From positions 1-47,931 of the forward strand of contig WFOD01000090.1 in assembly GCA_015488275.1 (NCBI GenBank): a stretch of DNA of 47,931 nucleotides, given 5' to 3'. The notes under the pieces were generated by a model. The model was not told the DNA's origin. It saw only the letters and a program-made list of their open reading frames with translations, and searched no databases. The translations under genes and the position numbers were made by a program. This DNA comes from Deltaproteobacteria bacterium. Lineage in GTDB: Bacteria; Desulfobacterota; Desulfobulbia; Desulfobulbales; S012-135. Positions 9,739 to 18,830 of the stretch are shown one piece after another (the first letter of the stretch is position 1; each line of letters starts with the position of its first letter).

Positions 9739-10595
9739 GCGTGAAAGTATTTCCCTGCGACCTGTGCGGGCACGACGACCCGGTGGAAGTGCCCTATGTT
9801 CGCTTCTACACGAACAACCAACCCGTGCATATCTGCCGCAAGTGCGGCTTTGTCTATGTGCGCGAACGCCGCAGCGCAAAGGAAATCGCGGACACGTGGT
9901 CCAACGAGCTCTTCGGCGAGATCTACACCTCGGCCTGGCCTGCGGTGAAGGCCAGATTGCTGTACGTGGCCGAGTTCGTCGACTCGACCGTGGGCCTCAA
10001 AGGCAAACGGGTCACGGAAATAGGCGGAGGCGAAGGGGCGTTCCTTGAGTTGATCAGCCGGCACTACGGGGCGGAAGTCTTTGGTGTCGAGCCGTCGGGC
10101 CAAAATTGCCGGGCCATGAACGCCAAAGGCCTGGAATGTTTTCAGGGCACCATCGAGGAGTACGCTGCTTCTGGGAATCCAGCCGATTTCGACCTGGCGG
10201 CCATACTCTGGACGCTCGAAAATTGCATGTCTTGCCGGGACATGCTTGCCGCCGCGCACGGACTCCTGAAAGACGACGGGCATATCGTGGTCGCCACGGG
10301 CAGCCGGATTCTGGTTCCCTTCAAAAAACCACTGGACTATTACTTTAGCGCTAATCCGGCCGACACGCACGCCTTCCGCTTCAGCGCCAACACCCTCAGG
10401 GCCATGCTGGCCGTGTGCGGTTTTGCGCCCCTGCACATAAACCGCTATATCGACACCGACTACCTCGTTGTTGTGGCGGGCAAAAGGCCTGAGGGCGTAG
10501 AGATCGAGTGGAAGGGCGATGATTATCTCGCGGTCTACGATTTTTTTGAGCGCTGGCACAAGGAATCGCTTCACTACCGGACGGGGGAGACATGA
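9735..10595 (+). CDS. class I SAM-dependent methyltransferase with N-terminal zinc-ribbon-like motif
   Basis: CDLCGHDDPVEVPYVRFYTNNQPVHICRKCGFVYVRERR and ITEIGGGEGAFLELI-type SAM motif (VTEIGGGEGAFLELI). Confidence 0.82.
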   Translation: MSVKVFPCDLCGHDDPVEVPYVRFYTNNQPVHICRKCGFVYVRERRSAKEIADTWSNELFGEIYTSAWPAVKARLLYVAEFVDSTVGLKGKRVTEIGGGEGAFLELISRHYGAEVFGVEPSGQNCRAMNAKGLECFQGTIEEYAASGNPADFDLAAILWTLENCMSCRDMLAAAHGLLKDDGHIVVATGSRILVPFKKPLDYYFSANPADTHAFRFSANTLRAMLAVCGFAPLHINRYIDTDYLVVVAGKRPEGVEIEWKGDDYLAVYDFFERWHKESLHYRTGET

Positions 10596-11464
10596 GCAAG
10601 GCTCCCGCGCTGCGAGAAGTAGAAATAGAAACGCATACCACGTGCAATGCGCGGTGTGTGTACTGCGCCTATCCCTTCATTGCGGCCGAGAAGCCGCCCG
10701 CGAGAATGGACCAGGGGGTGTTCGCGCGGGTCGTGTCCGAGCTCGACTTCGCCCGCGGCGAGCTTGAACGCGTGCATCTGCACCACGTCAACGAGCCGCT
10801 GCTCAACCCCCGGCTCGCCGAGCACATCCGGTTCGTGCGCCGGACCCTTCCAGGCATCGAGGTGGGATTCTCCACCAACGCCATCCTCTTGACTCCCGGC
10901 AAAACTGAAAAACTCCTGGATGCGGGGTTGAACCTGATCTACATTACCATCCCCAGCTCAGACCCGGACGAGTACGCGCGGATCATGGGGATCAAGGCCG
11001 ACGTGAACAGGGTATTGGAGAACACGGCCTATTTTATTGACTCGGCCAGGGCGGGGACGCGCATCGTGATCCGCAGTCCCGTGGGTTTTGACAAAAAGCT
11101 GCGGCAATTCCTGGAGCGCTTTGATGACAACATCGTCATCGAGGAAATGGAGCTCATGGGCCGCCTGGGCGAGACCAGGCTGGCACAACGCGGCAGCGGG
11201 ACGTTGAGCGGACGTCCTGCGCCGTGCCGACTGCCCTGGGTCAAGCATACGCTCATCGTTGCGGCCGACGGCAGGGTGCCTCTGTGCTGCAACGACCAAA
11301 AACATTTGTGCATTGTCGAGACCGTTGCCGATAAAAGCGTTCAGCAGGCCTGGACTTCAGCGGATTACGCCAGGGCGAGGGATGCCACGCAGAACCGGAA
11401 CAGGCCAGAAGACTTTATCTGCAATAGATGCGAGTTCGGGGTCCAGGAAGGATGGAACGAATGA
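10592..11464 (+). CDS. radical SAM protein with SPASM-like C-terminus
   Basis: EIETHTTCNARCVYCAYPF (CxxxCxxC) and C-terminal PCRLPWVKHTLIVAADGRVPLCCND...CNRCEF. Confidence 0.9.
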   Translation: MSKAPALREVEIETHTTCNARCVYCAYPFIAAEKPPARMDQGVFARVVSELDFARGELERVHLHHVNEPLLNPRLAEHIRFVRRTLPGIEVGFSTNAILLTPGKTEKLLDAGLNLIYITIPSSDPDEYARIMGIKADVNRVLENTAYFIDSARAGTRIVIRSPVGFDKKLRQFLERFDDNIVIEEMELMGRLGETRLAQRGSGTLSGRPAPCRLPWVKHTLIVAADGRVPLCCNDQKHLCIVETVADKSVQQAWTSADYARARDATQNRNRPEDFICNRCEFGVQEGWNE

Positions 11465-12384
11465 TCCAAACCCGAACGGCGAAGAACACTCCGTCAACAC
11501 GGCTTCTGCAGGGGCTTTTGCAGGATTTTCCGTGGCGGTTCTATCAACGGGTGGGGATCAGCAATCTCGTGACCAACGTGATGGTGGGCCCGGTGGATTC
11601 GGTCCCGCCAGAGTTGAACGTGGGCGAAGACATACTCAACATCCGCCGGGACGAATATCAAGATTTCCTGCGTCTTGAGAGCATGGCCCGTTTCAGGGAA
11701 TACGATTTCGCTTTCGACAAGGTTCTCGAATATATCACCTCTCTGCGCCTGTTGCAGCCCAGCAAAACAGGGACCCACTTGGACGCGGCCGGAGGTTGGG
11801 GGGAATTCGCCGCCGCTCTTAAGGAATTGCGCGTCCGGGCCACGGTCTATTGCCTCGACGCCTTGCCCCATAAGGATAAAAGCGATGGGGTGGTAAGGCT
11901 CGTGGGAAGCGCCGCGGCCATGCCTTTGCCGGATGAAAGCGTGGACACAGTCAGTTGCCATCATTCCTTTGAGCATTTCCGGGGAGATGAGGACGTGGGG
12001 TTCCTTAAGGAGCTGCTTCGGGTTCTGCGGCCGGGCGGCCGGGCTTGCATCGTGCCGTTTTTTTTGTGCGACGCTTACGCCGAGATATGGAACTCCCGCC
12101 CTGCCGGCAAATACGCCGCCAGGGCCAAAAAGATCTATGATCCCTTCGGCACCTTTCCCGGCTGGGGACGTTGCGAACGGTTCGCCAGGGTCTACGACGT
12201 CGAAGCAGTCCAACAAAGGCTTATGCCCATGCTCGCAGGGAGAGCCACCGTACGGATCGTCCACGTGGCTTTCGAGGGGAGGCCTGCGCCGGACATGCGC
12301 CGCAACCGCCACCAGCCGCGGTTGAACAGTCACATGAAGGCCCTCTACATTGAAAGGCGCGCTCCAAAGAGGGGGCGAAAATGA
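11461..12384 (+). CDS. class I SAM-dependent methyltransferase
   Basis: THLDAAGGWGEFAAALKEL SAM-binding motif and VSCHHSFEHFRGDEDVGFLKELLRVLRPGGRACIVPF. Confidence 0.83.
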   Translation: MIQTRTAKNTPSTRLLQGLLQDFPWRFYQRVGISNLVTNVMVGPVDSVPPELNVGEDILNIRRDEYQDFLRLESMARFREYDFAFDKVLEYITSLRLLQPSKTGTHLDAAGGWGEFAAALKELRVRATVYCLDALPHKDKSDGVVRLVGSAAAMPLPDESVDTVSCHHSFEHFRGDEDVGFLKELLRVLRPGGRACIVPFFLCDAYAEIWNSRPAGKYAARAKKIYDPFGTFPGWGRCERFARVYDVEAVQQRLMPMLAGRATVRIVHVAFEGRPAPDMRRNRHQPRLNSHMKALYIERRAPKRGRK

Positions 12385-13178
12385 AGCTTCCCGAACATAC
12401 CTATGGGTTGAGCGTCATCATTGTGACCATCGACTCCCTGAGATGGGACGTCTCCCAAGAGGCTTTTACCCCCAACCTGAACGCCATGTTCGATCAACAC
12501 GACGCACGTTGGGTGCGGGCCTACGCCCAAGGCACTTACACCCTGCCGGCGCACGTGGCCTTGTTTCAGGGGGGACATATTCCTCTCAACGTCCTCGACA
12601 ACGACGCCCCGCCAGTGCTTCGCTACGACGAAGACAAAACCATGTTCCGCGTAACCCTCAACTGGACGAGAAACAAACAGAGCCATTTCCCTCTTCCGGA
12701 AGCGGCCAACATGGTCAAGGCCTTTGAAAGGTTGGGGTACCGCACGGTTGGCGTGGGCGGGGTGCACTGGTTCGACCTGCGGTTTGAGACCTCGCGCAGT
12801 CTCTGGTCCAATTACTTCTCCGAGTTCTACTGGCAGCCGAACTTTTCTGAGGAAAATCCGGACGGATTCAAGGAGCAGATCGCCTTTGTCGCCGGGTTGG
12901 GCTTGCGACGGGAAATCCGTCCCTTGTTCTTTTTCCTCAATATTTCCACCACCCACACGCCTTGCCGGGGAGAAGCCACGGTCCAGGGGCAACGCAAGGC
13001 CCTGGAGTGGGTGGACCGGTTGATGCCGAGTCTGTTTGCTCACCTGCCGGAACGGGCCTTTGTGCTTTTGCTTTCGGATCACGGCACCCTGTTCGGCGAT
13101 GACGGGCTTCGCCACCACGGCTTTTATCACCCCAAGGTCATGGAAGTGCCCATCGCCTGGTTCACTATGGGAATCTGA
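12381..13178 (+). CDS. sulfatase-like/alkaline phosphatase superfamily protein
   Basis: VIIVTIDSLRWDV, GTYTLPAHVALFQGGHIP, LLSDHGTLFGDDGLRHHGFYHPKVMEVPIAWF. Confidence 0.8.
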   Translation: MKLPEHTYGLSVIIVTIDSLRWDVSQEAFTPNLNAMFDQHDARWVRAYAQGTYTLPAHVALFQGGHIPLNVLDNDAPPVLRYDEDKTMFRVTLNWTRNKQSHFPLPEAANMVKAFERLGYRTVGVGGVHWFDLRFETSRSLWSNYFSEFYWQPNFSEENPDGFKEQIAFVAGLGLRREIRPLFFFLNISTTHTPCRGEATVQGQRKALEWVDRLMPSLFAHLPERAFVLLLSDHGTLFGDDGLRHHGFYHPKVMEVPIAWFTMGI

Positions 13179-13203
13179 CGAAACAGCCGACTGGAGCCAG
13201 GGG

Positions 13204-14274
13204 ATGCAAGCGCTTTGTATCGGCATATCCTACCCCCACTGGGGCAAAAGATCCGGCTATGCCCGCTTCCTCGACTATCTTGACCCGCAAGAATACCAGG
13301 TCACGCGAATCAGCATCCCTTTGGGGAGCGACCTGTTTTGGCCGGCGTTTGCGCGAGGTTGGAGCAAAAAATTCTTCCGCCGCCGGGGCAGACGGGCATT
13401 CATGCCCAACGACCTCGTAGCCGAGCTCAAGGCTATTAATTCACTGATTTTCAAGCCTCCGGACGTCATTCATTTCCTGGACGGCGAACATGCCGCCATG
13501 ATCCTTCCCTCCCTCTCCCGATGGCTGCGGCCCAGACGTCGTCGGCCGGCCATAGTCGCCAGCTTTCACCAACCTCCACATATTTTGGAGGAATTGCTGG
13601 GCCCTGAGCCGCTTGCCAGGGTGGACCTGGCCGTTACGGTGTCAGAGTCGCAAAACGAATGGCTGGCTGGCGTTCTGGGCACATCGCGGGTGATGACCGT
13701 GCCCCACGGTATTGACACGGTTTTTTTTCGCCCCGATTCCGGCCGCCGGAGCAATACCTTCCGGCTGATTACCGTGGGGAGCTGGCTGCGGGATCTCGAT
13801 GCCGCGGCCGCCACAGCTAGGCTGCTTGAGGAGTCGCCGGTGGGCTTCGATCTCGTTTCACCGGGCGAACATCTGCCCGCCTTGCCCTCGAATGTGAACG
13901 TGCACACCGGGCTGAGCGACGAAAAACTACGTGACTTCTATCGCCGGGCCGGGGCCTTATTTTTACCCCTGACCGCTTCCACGGCGAACAACGCCTTGCT
14001 CGAGGGCATGGCCTGCGGGCTACCGGTCATTTCTACGGATTTGCCCTCGGTGCGCGAGTATGCTCCCCCGGAGGCCGTGCTGGTAAAGGGAAACCAGCCG
14101 GAAGCGTTCGCCCAAAGCATTCTCGATCTCCTGGCCGATCCTCAACAGCAGATGGACATGGCGAAATCGTCTGAGAGGCGGGCGAAAGAACTCGCCTGGG
14201 AGAAAGTGGCCCCAGAATATGTCCGGGCGTGGCGGCGGGCTTTGGATAGCGTTGTCCCACGGAGGCGTCAATGA
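13204..14274 (+). CDS. glycosyltransferase (GT4-like)
   Basis: VPHGIDTVFFRPDSGRR, GALFLPLTASTANNALLEGMACGLPVISTDLPSVREY. Confidence 0.85.
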   Translation: MQALCIGISYPHWGKRSGYARFLDYLDPQEYQVTRISIPLGSDLFWPAFARGWSKKFFRRRGRRAFMPNDLVAELKAINSLIFKPPDVIHFLDGEHAAMILPSLSRWLRPRRRRPAIVASFHQPPHILEELLGPEPLARVDLAVTVSESQNEWLAGVLGTSRVMTVPHGIDTVFFRPDSGRRSNTFRLITVGSWLRDLDAAAATARLLEESPVGFDLVSPGEHLPALPSNVNVHTGLSDEKLRDFYRRAGALFLPLTASTANNALLEGMACGLPVISTDLPSVREYAPPEAVLVKGNQPEAFAQSILDLLADPQQQMDMAKSSERRAKELAWEKVAPEYVRAWRRALDSVVPRRRQ

Positions 14275-15491
14275 GGATCGTGTTTTTGTCGGACACCGAG
14301 ACCCAGGGCGGCGCGGGGAAAGCGGCCTCTCGCCTGGCCCACGGCCTGTCCGCCTTGGGGCACGAAATAATCCGCATCGTTCTTTACCCCGACCCGGATA
14401 TCTCGGGGAGTTGGAAACGGCTTGTGTTGCGGCCGGCGGGTGTAGCCGAGGTTGGCTGGGACGAGACGCCCAACCGGAGCGCCGAGCCCTTGGTGCTCGA
14501 CGAGCTGGACAAGATGCTGGCGGACTTGGCGCCCGACGTTATCAACATCCACAATCTCCATGGGGGCATCAAGGCCGGGTGGTCCGCGGCCATGGCGGGG
14601 GTTTGCGCCGACCACGCCCCGACAGCCTGGACCCTGCACGACATGTGGTCCTTTACCGGTGCTTGCGCCTACAGCGGCGAGTGCCGCGCCTTTGTCGCCG
14701 AGTGCGGATCTGATTGCCCGACCGCCTCCGAGTATCCTTCCCTGCGGCCGCAGGCGCTAGGCGAGGCGTTCCGCAGCAAGGCGCGGATTCTCGACAGCAA
14801 GCCCCTGACCGCGATTTGTCCGTCGGTCTGGCTGGCCAGGCTGGCCCGGCGTGGACTCTGGCGCAGACGTCGAATCGAGGTCATCGCCAACGGCCTGGAC
14901 CTATCAAGGTATCGGCCTATGGATAGGCGAAAGGCCCGACGCATGCTCGGCTTGAAAGAAGATGGCATGGTCGTTCTGCTGGCAGCGGCGAACCTGGCCG
15001 ACCCGCGTAAGGGCTTCAATCGCGCCGTCAAGGCGCTCTCTCTGCTTGGCAGCGCCAAACCGGCGCTCATAACCATCGGCCGGAATGACGGGTGCGCTCT
15101 TGCCAATGATGCGTGCTGCGTCCACCTCGGCTTTTTGGAGGGCCGTGACAAGATCGCCGCCTATTGCGCCGCTGATGTATATGTGCATGCGGCAATTGAG
15201 GACAACCTGCCGAACACCGTTATGGAGGCGTTGGCCTGCGGCACGCCGGTGGCCGGGTTTGCGCGGGGAGGGGTGGTCGAAATGGTCGATCCGGCGATGA
15301 CGGGACAACTTGCCGGTCTGACCGCTGAGGATCTCGCCCATGCGATCTCCGCCACGCTGACGCTTGCGCGGGAGCCCCCTCATGTCCGGCGGATGTGTCG
15401 AGAGGCCGCTGAAAAACGCTTTGATCTCCTCACCCAGGCCAAGCGTTATGCGAGGCTTTTCGAGGAGCTTGTCGAAGGATCGGCTCAGTAA
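14271..15491 (+). CDS. glycosyltransferase family 4
   Basis: MRIVFLSDTETQGGAGKAASRLAHGL, VIANGLDLSRYRPMDRR, DNLPNTVMEALACGTPVAGFARGGV. Confidence 0.9.
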   Translation: MRIVFLSDTETQGGAGKAASRLAHGLSALGHEIIRIVLYPDPDISGSWKRLVLRPAGVAEVGWDETPNRSAEPLVLDELDKMLADLAPDVINIHNLHGGIKAGWSAAMAGVCADHAPTAWTLHDMWSFTGACAYSGECRAFVAECGSDCPTASEYPSLRPQALGEAFRSKARILDSKPLTAICPSVWLARLARRGLWRRRRIEVIANGLDLSRYRPMDRRKARRMLGLKEDGMVVLLAAANLADPRKGFNRAVKALSLLGSAKPALITIGRNDGCALANDACCVHLGFLEGRDKIAAYCAADVYVHAAIEDNLPNTVMEALACGTPVAGFARGGVVEMVDPAMTGQLAGLTAEDLAHAISATLTLAREPPHVRRMCREAAEKRFDLLTQAKRYARLFEELVEGSAQ

Positions 15492-15517
15492 ATTTTTTAA
15501 ACGAATGGCGTGAGTTA

Positions 15518-16540
15518 ATGGAACCGTTAAGGTATAGCTCTGAAACCGAGTCCGCTGGGCAATCCTTGTGTATCAACATACCCGTAGCCGCCTATGATGC
15601 GATCAACACCAAGGGCCATCTGCCGCCCCAACTCTGCCGGGCGGTTGCATCCTATGTGGCAGCCCACGGATTCTCCCGTCTTCTGCTTTTTGGCGGCAGC
15701 CGGACCGGTCAGGCTATAATGCCTTGCCTTGGTGAACGTTTCCGCGGTTTTGTCGATACGGCCTCCCTGGCCCACGCAGATCCGGATCAGGCGGACGGAG
15801 TTCTGATCACCACCGCTCCGATCCACACCAAACAGGTCAGGGAAGCCCTGCGAAAGTCCCCCCTGGCCGGCCTGCCGGTGATCACCCTGTTTGCCTCCGA
15901 AAAAAAGAACATCCGGCTCATACTGGAGAGCCAGCCTCGCAGCGGCACCGACTATACCATCAACAACCTGCGCAGGACCCTGAACCTGGGCTACGCCTCA
16001 ACCTATGCTTTTCCCGAAGGGCGGCTTTCCGAAGATGGGCGCCTGGCCTACGGGCCGGAGCCAGGTAACGGCTACATCGTCAAATCCCACTTTACCAAGC
16101 CGTTACACTATCCCCAATACCGGTACGTTCCGATACTTTTTCTGATCGGTTTTTTCCCGGACACCTACTATAAGTGGGCCAGGATGCTGGCCCCGCAGGC
16201 AGACCGCCCTGGTTTCCGGTTGACCAGAAAGAGGCCGGAATGGCACATTGTCCGCAGTTACATCCCCCAGCACCTTCAGTGGCTCCACTATATTGCCGAC
16301 AAGACCTTTATCCGCTTCGAAGACTTCCATCTCGACTTTAACGGCGTGCTAGGCACCCTGGAATCGCTCCTTGGCGAACGGCCCGAGGGATTTATCCCTC
16401 CTGGCCCCCCTGCCAGAAGGCTGTACTGGAGTGATGATTTTTCCAGGTGTCTGGAACCCGCTCTGCAGGCGGAACTCCTGGAACGTTTTGCTGAACCCAT
16501 CCGGATATTTTACCCTGAAAAAACGTATCTTCTTCCCTGA
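15518..16540 (+). CDS. sulfotransferase-domain protein
   Basis: ILESQPRSGTDYTINNLRRTLNLGYAS resembles the PAPS-binding loop; C-terminal IRFEDFHLDFNGVLGTLESLLGE. Confidence 0.65.
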   Translation: MEPLRYSSETESAGQSLCINIPVAAYDAINTKGHLPPQLCRAVASYVAAHGFSRLLLFGGSRTGQAIMPCLGERFRGFVDTASLAHADPDQADGVLITTAPIHTKQVREALRKSPLAGLPVITLFASEKKNIRLILESQPRSGTDYTINNLRRTLNLGYASTYAFPEGRLSEDGRLAYGPEPGNGYIVKSHFTKPLHYPQYRYVPILFLIGFFPDTYYKWARMLAPQADRPGFRLTRKRPEWHIVRSYIPQHLQWLHYIADKTFIRFEDFHLDFNGVLGTLESLLGERPEGFIPPGPPARRLYWSDDFSRCLEPALQAELLERFAEPIRIFYPEKTYLLP

Positions 16541-16556
16541 AATACCGGCAAACGAC

Positions 16557-17390
16557 ATGGCCGCTGAGTCTCCCCTCGTAACCATCGTGATCCCAACGTT
16601 CAATCAAGGGCAGTACCTCCCCGCCTGTGTGGATCACTGCCTGTTCCAGACCTATCCCAATATCGAACTGATCATCATCGACGGTGGCTCAACGGACGGC
16701 ACCAGGGACTATCTCGCGCGTCTGCCGAAAAAAATCAAAGAAACCACCATGAAGCCGGTGGTGGCAATGGATGGTGCAGGTGAAATCATCCGCGAAACCA
16801 CAACTGTCTATCCGCAGGACCGTAAGATCTCCACCATTGTTTTTGACCATGACATCGGCCCTACCCGCACCATCAACGAAGGGTTGCGGCGCGCGCGCGG
16901 CAAGTATTGCACATACATTGTGGGGGACGACCTGCCCCACCCGCATATGATCGAGGAGATGGTGGAGGTGCTCGAGAACCAGCCGGTTGATTTTGTGTAT
17001 TCGGATATGAATCTGGTGGATGACCGCGGCTGTATCGTCCGGCAGATACGCTTGCCGGACTATGATTTCGAGCGCTGCCTGGCGCGCTGGTTTCATCTGG
17101 GGGTGAGCCGTCTGTACCGTCGCAGCCTGCACGATACGGTTGGTTTGATGGACCAGGCATTCACCGCTGCCAACGATTACGATCACTACCTGCGGTTCGC
17201 CATGGCTGGATGCCGTTTTCACCATCTGCCCAAAATCCTCTATTCCGTCCGCTGGCATGGCCCGAAGCGGAAAACCGGCCAGCATACACCGGACCGGTAC
17301 GAAATCTTGCTGGAGGAGTCACGCCGCTGCGCCCGCAGGGCCCGGGCCTTTCTGGGGGCGCCGTCGCTGGCCACAACTGGTGAGCCGTGA
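16557..17390 (+). CDS. glycosyltransferase family 2
   Basis: PLVTIVIPTFNQGQYLPACVDHCLFQTYPNIELIIIDGGSTDGTRDYL. Confidence 0.93.
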   Translation: MAAESPLVTIVIPTFNQGQYLPACVDHCLFQTYPNIELIIIDGGSTDGTRDYLARLPKKIKETTMKPVVAMDGAGEIIRETTTVYPQDRKISTIVFDHDIGPTRTINEGLRRARGKYCTYIVGDDLPHPHMIEEMVEVLENQPVDFVYSDMNLVDDRGCIVRQIRLPDYDFERCLARWFHLGVSRLYRRSLHDTVGLMDQAFTAANDYDHYLRFAMAGCRFHHLPKILYSVRWHGPKRKTGQHTPDRYEILLEESRRCARRARAFLGAPSLATTGEP

Positions 17391-18739
17391 TGACCAGACC
17401 TGTGCCCTTTTTCGTCCTCGGCCATCCCCGTTCCGGCACCACGGCCCTGGCCCGCCTGCTCAACGGGGTCGACGCCATCGCCTGCCTTCATTATGAAGGC
17501 AACCTGCTCTACCGTCTCTGTCAGACGTTGCAGCGGGTCGCGGTGCTGGATGAGCCGGTGGAGGATCTCCTCGCAGACTTCGAGGTCACGGCCCGCCACA
17601 ACCTCATCCACCGCGCCAGACAGGCGGGGGAAGGCTCGATTATCTTCTCCGAAGATGGGATAACTGGCCTTGTGTGGGCCTTTCAGAACGCTTTGCAGTC
17701 ATTGCGCGATCCGGTGGCGATATATGCTCGGGTGTCGCAGGAGTTTTTCGGCCTGTTCCGCGAGGTCACCAACCGCAAAATCGTTGGCGACAAGGTTCCT
17801 GACTTCATGTTTGTGCCAGACCGGATAACTGCCCCCCATCCCGAATGCCGGGTCATCGTCATCACCCGTGATCCCCGGGCAGTCGTGCATTCGGCCTTAC
17901 GGTTCGGCCGACAGACCCTCCATCTCTTTGCCGTGGACAACGCGTTTGCCCTGGCGCTCATGTGCTGCCTACGCCATCAGGTACTGCAAGCTTTTCTTCG
18001 CAGCTTCCCCCACCAGCACGTTTTGAAGGTGGCCCAAGAAGAACTGCGCAGGGCGCCCGAGGTGATCGGAGAAAGGGCTCGCCGTTTTTTCGGCCTGCGC
18101 CGGGATCGCCAGAATGGCGAGTCTGTATTTTCTGGACGCATCAGTCAGAGGCCCACGTGGCGGACGGCGATGGCGCCGGAAGACCGGGCTGCCGTCGAGG
18201 CCGTTTGCGCGGTCTTCGGCGCCACAGGCCTCTCAGGGATAAAAAAACTCGCCAGGTCCTGGCAGGAAAAGGCGGCTGGGGTGCTGCCGCTGCGGGACTG
18301 TGATACCGTGGACATTCCAGCGCTCGTCCGGTATGCGCTGCCCCTTTTCCCCACTACAAAAGACAAGCGGACGCTGGGACTTGCATTGGCCCAGTTCGCC
18401 GACCTGGCACATAAACGGTCGCACTTCTCCCGCGCTGGAGAATTTTTTGCCCAGGCAGCCGTATTCCTGTCCCAAGACCCGATATTCTGGTATAAGTACG
18501 CCTCGCTGTGCTACGACATGAAGCTCCTCGCCGAAGCACGCCGTTGTATGGCTCGATTCGATGCCTGTTGCCCCAAGACGCCTTACTATAACTTCCTCCG
18601 GGCAAAAAAAGCGTATCTCATGGCCATGACGGAAAGAATAGGCGGGAGTACGGCCAGGGCCAGGGCCTGCTTGAACGCGGCGCTGGCCCTCAAACCCGAT
18701 TTTCTGTTGCCGAAAGCGCTCCTCGCTGTGCTCGCCTGA
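17387..18739 (+). CDS. sulfotransferase with C-terminal helical/TPR-like region
   Basis: FFVLGHPRSGTTALARLLNG (5'-PSB) and VIVITRDPRAVVHSALRFGR (3'-PB). Confidence 0.82.
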   Translation: MMTRPVPFFVLGHPRSGTTALARLLNGVDAIACLHYEGNLLYRLCQTLQRVAVLDEPVEDLLADFEVTARHNLIHRARQAGEGSIIFSEDGITGLVWAFQNALQSLRDPVAIYARVSQEFFGLFREVTNRKIVGDKVPDFMFVPDRITAPHPECRVIVITRDPRAVVHSALRFGRQTLHLFAVDNAFALALMCCLRHQVLQAFLRSFPHQHVLKVAQEELRRAPEVIGERARRFFGLRRDRQNGESVFSGRISQRPTWRTAMAPEDRAAVEAVCAVFGATGLSGIKKLARSWQEKAAGVLPLRDCDTVDIPALVRYALPLFPTTKDKRTLGLALAQFADLAHKRSHFSRAGEFFAQAAVFLSQDPIFWYKYASLCYDMKLLAEARRCMARFDACCPKTPYYNFLRAKKAYLMAMTERIGGSTARARACLNAALALKPDFLLPKALLAVLA

Positions 18740-18796
18740 TCTCTGGTCGGGGTGGAGACTTGGGGGGCTTTTGGGTGCCCTTTTGCCTCGGAAGAT

Positions 18797-18813
18797 GCTT
18801 GGCGCCGCCAAGC
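18797..18813. promoter_or_regulatory. 17-bp near-perfect palindrome upstream of the Maf gene
   Basis: GCTTGGCG-C-CGCCAAGC, 17 nt before ATG at 18831. Confidence 0.45.
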
Positions 18814-18830
18814 GATAGGGGGATGAGTCT

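Noticed and set aside
12381-14274. Frameshifted gene because ORFs 12381-13178 and 13036-14274 overlap
   Set aside because: The second ORF's real start is most likely ATG 13204, after the first stop; domains are unrelated and complete.
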